The notes beneath the pieces were generated by a model that saw only the letters and a list, made by a program, of their open reading frames with translations, did no database searches and had not been told where the DNA came from. Both the position numbers and the translations under genes were made by a program. Shown here piece by piece: positions 5,928 to 6,629 of a stretch of DNA of 6,629 nucleotides. Source of the DNA: JACMLD01 sp040004415 (GTDB taxonomy: Bacteria > Bacteroidota > Bacteroidia > Chitinophagales > Chitinophagaceae); the NCBI GenBank assembly GCA_040004415.1, contig JBDUAY010000335.1, positions 1 through 6,629 on the forward strand, given 5' to 3'. Each line of letters opens with the position of its first letter. Position 1 is the first letter of the stretch.

Positions 5928-6455
5928 ATGGAGACAAGTACCATTTTAATTAGCATCGGAGTATTGATAGCCCTGCTTATTGTATATTATTATTTTTATC
6001 AGAAGGATAAAAAATCAATTCCCGAAGAAATTAAAGTGAACACGCCGCCGCCAGCAGTTCCGGCCAGCACGCAGCCGCTGCAACTGGCGGCCTATGAGCG
6101 ACTGGTAATACTGGCAGATCGCATCGCCATACCCAATTTAATCAGCCGCAGCAACCAGCCTGGCCTCAGTAAAACAGACATGCAGCAACTGCTGACACAA
6201 ACTATTAAGCAGGAGTATGAGCATAATTTATCACAGCAGATATATGTAAGTGCCGACGCCTGGGACGCGGTGCGCAGCCTGAAAGATCAGAATATACACC
6301 TGGTAAACCAGGTGGCTTCCGTATTGCCCGCCGAAGCCAATGGTATGGATCTAAACAAGAAAATACTTGATTTTGTACTCAACCAGCCACAGGGATCAAT
6401 GCATACACTTGTGCAGGAAGCCATTAGTGCAGAAGCGAAACGGCTCATGAAATAA
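5928..6455 (+). CDS. Membrane-anchored conserved protein of unknown function (DUF7935-like)
   Basis: A 175-residue protein with one N-terminal membrane helix (residues ~5-24, ISIGVLIALLIVYYYFY) followed by a basic stop-transfer stretch KDKK, then a proline-rich linker (~31-50) and a soluble helical domain (52-175). The domain includes LAAYERLVILADRI (53-66), PNLISR (69-74), QEYEHNLSQQIYVSADAWDAV (95-115) and an acidic/hydrophobic C-terminal helix pair. I recognise this pattern from short membrane-anchored proteins common in Chitinophagaceae and relatives, which I believe are classed as DUF7935; function unknown. The soluble part should face the cytoplasm because positive charges follow the helix. 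ATG at 5928 is chosen because the membrane helix follows at once and a -7 box lies just upstream. The gene appears monocistronic. Confidence 0.82.
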   Translation: METSTILISIGVLIALLIVYYYFYQKDKKSIPEEIKVNTPPPAVPASTQPLQLAAYERLVILADRIAIPNLISRSNQPGLSKTDMQQLLTQTIKQEYEHNLSQQIYVSADAWDAVRSLKDQNIHLVNQVASVLPAEANGMDLNKKILDFVLNQPQGSMHTLVQEAISAEAKRLMK

Positions 6456-6581
6456 AAGGCTGATGACCAGGGGTAGGAACCTTGAACTATTTACGCTACC
6501 CGGGTTTCTGGAGGCAAGCTTCACGCCCGCGCCTCCCGTTTCACGCCGCACGATTCGGCACGCAACCATTAGCCTCATTGG

Positions 6582-6610
6582 TTGTTATTAACGCAGGGTG
6601 GTTACCTTTG
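6582..6610 (+). promoter_or_regulatory. Bacteroidota promoter for a gene beyond the right edge
   Basis: TTG (6582-6584), an 18-base spacer and TACCTTTG (6603-6610) fit the Bacteroidota -33/-7 consensus (TTG, TAnnTTTG) well. Transcription would start about 6615-6618 and run out of the window. The preceding 120 bases (6456-6581) are GC-richer and hold no gene or repeat that I can support. Confidence 0.55.
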
Positions 6611-6629
6611 CAAAAATCTAAAACAAAAT

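Noticed and set aside
6396..6578. 60-codon minus-strand ORF at the right end
   Set aside because: It overlaps the 3' end of the gene at 5928 and has an Arg-rich, family-less peptide typical of chance frames in GC-rich text.
1..6629. CRISPR array, insertion sequence or toxin-antitoxin pair
   Set aside because: No regularly spaced direct repeats, no transposase or integrase frame, and no recognisable toxin or antitoxin pair were seen on either strand.

Overview
The window looks like a chromosomal segment from a member of the Bacteroidota, most likely a Chitinophagaceae-like bacterium. Pointers to this are TAnnTTTG-type -7 promoter boxes, the near absence of Shine-Dalgarno sequences, a membrane-anchored MutS-like ATPase, a small membrane-anchored protein of a type I know from this phylum, and a tmRNA tag ending in YAMAA. 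The taxonomic call is inference from these traits, not a database match.

Layout. (1) Positions 1-1330, minus strand: the first 443 codons of an exported right-handed beta-helix glycoside hydrolase-like protein (GH28/GH49 type) with a twin-arginine signal. It runs off the left edge, so it has no stop codon inside the window. (2) 1566-2087, minus: a complete MepB-family protein with a TTG start, AT-richer than its neighbours. (3) 2088-2710: a stretch without an intact gene. It holds stop-interrupted, protein-like reading frames on both strands (gene-decay candidates) and a possible 40-residue ORF. (4) 2711-3152, minus: the ssrA gene (tmRNA, 371 nt) followed by a strong intrinsic terminator. The tag reading frame can be read directly. 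(5) 3401-5206, plus: a 601-residue MutS-type ATPase with hydrophobic, probably membrane-spanning segments and no mismatch-recognition domain, bracketed by two inverted copies of a short palindromic repeat. (6) 5397-5741, minus: an A-type iron-sulfur cluster carrier (HesB/IscA family). (7) 5928-6455, plus: a 175-residue membrane-anchored protein of unknown function, divergent from the Fe-S carrier, with a perfect TAnnTTTG box. (8) 6456-6629: non-coding, ending in a good Bacteroidota promoter for a gene beyond the right edge.

How the genes work together. There is no obvious operon. Genes lie singly and alternate in strand, so most are probably separate transcription units. ssrA (ribosome rescue) and the Fe-S carrier are core housekeeping functions; the beta-helix enzyme is an accessory polysaccharide-degradation function; the MepB gene and the decayed stretch beside it look like a small accessory patch between core genes. 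I see no CRISPR array, no intact mobile element and no clearly new multi-gene system. The most interesting items are the membrane MutS-like protein, the beta-helix enzyme without the GH28 histidine motif, the tmRNA tag, and the decayed region.
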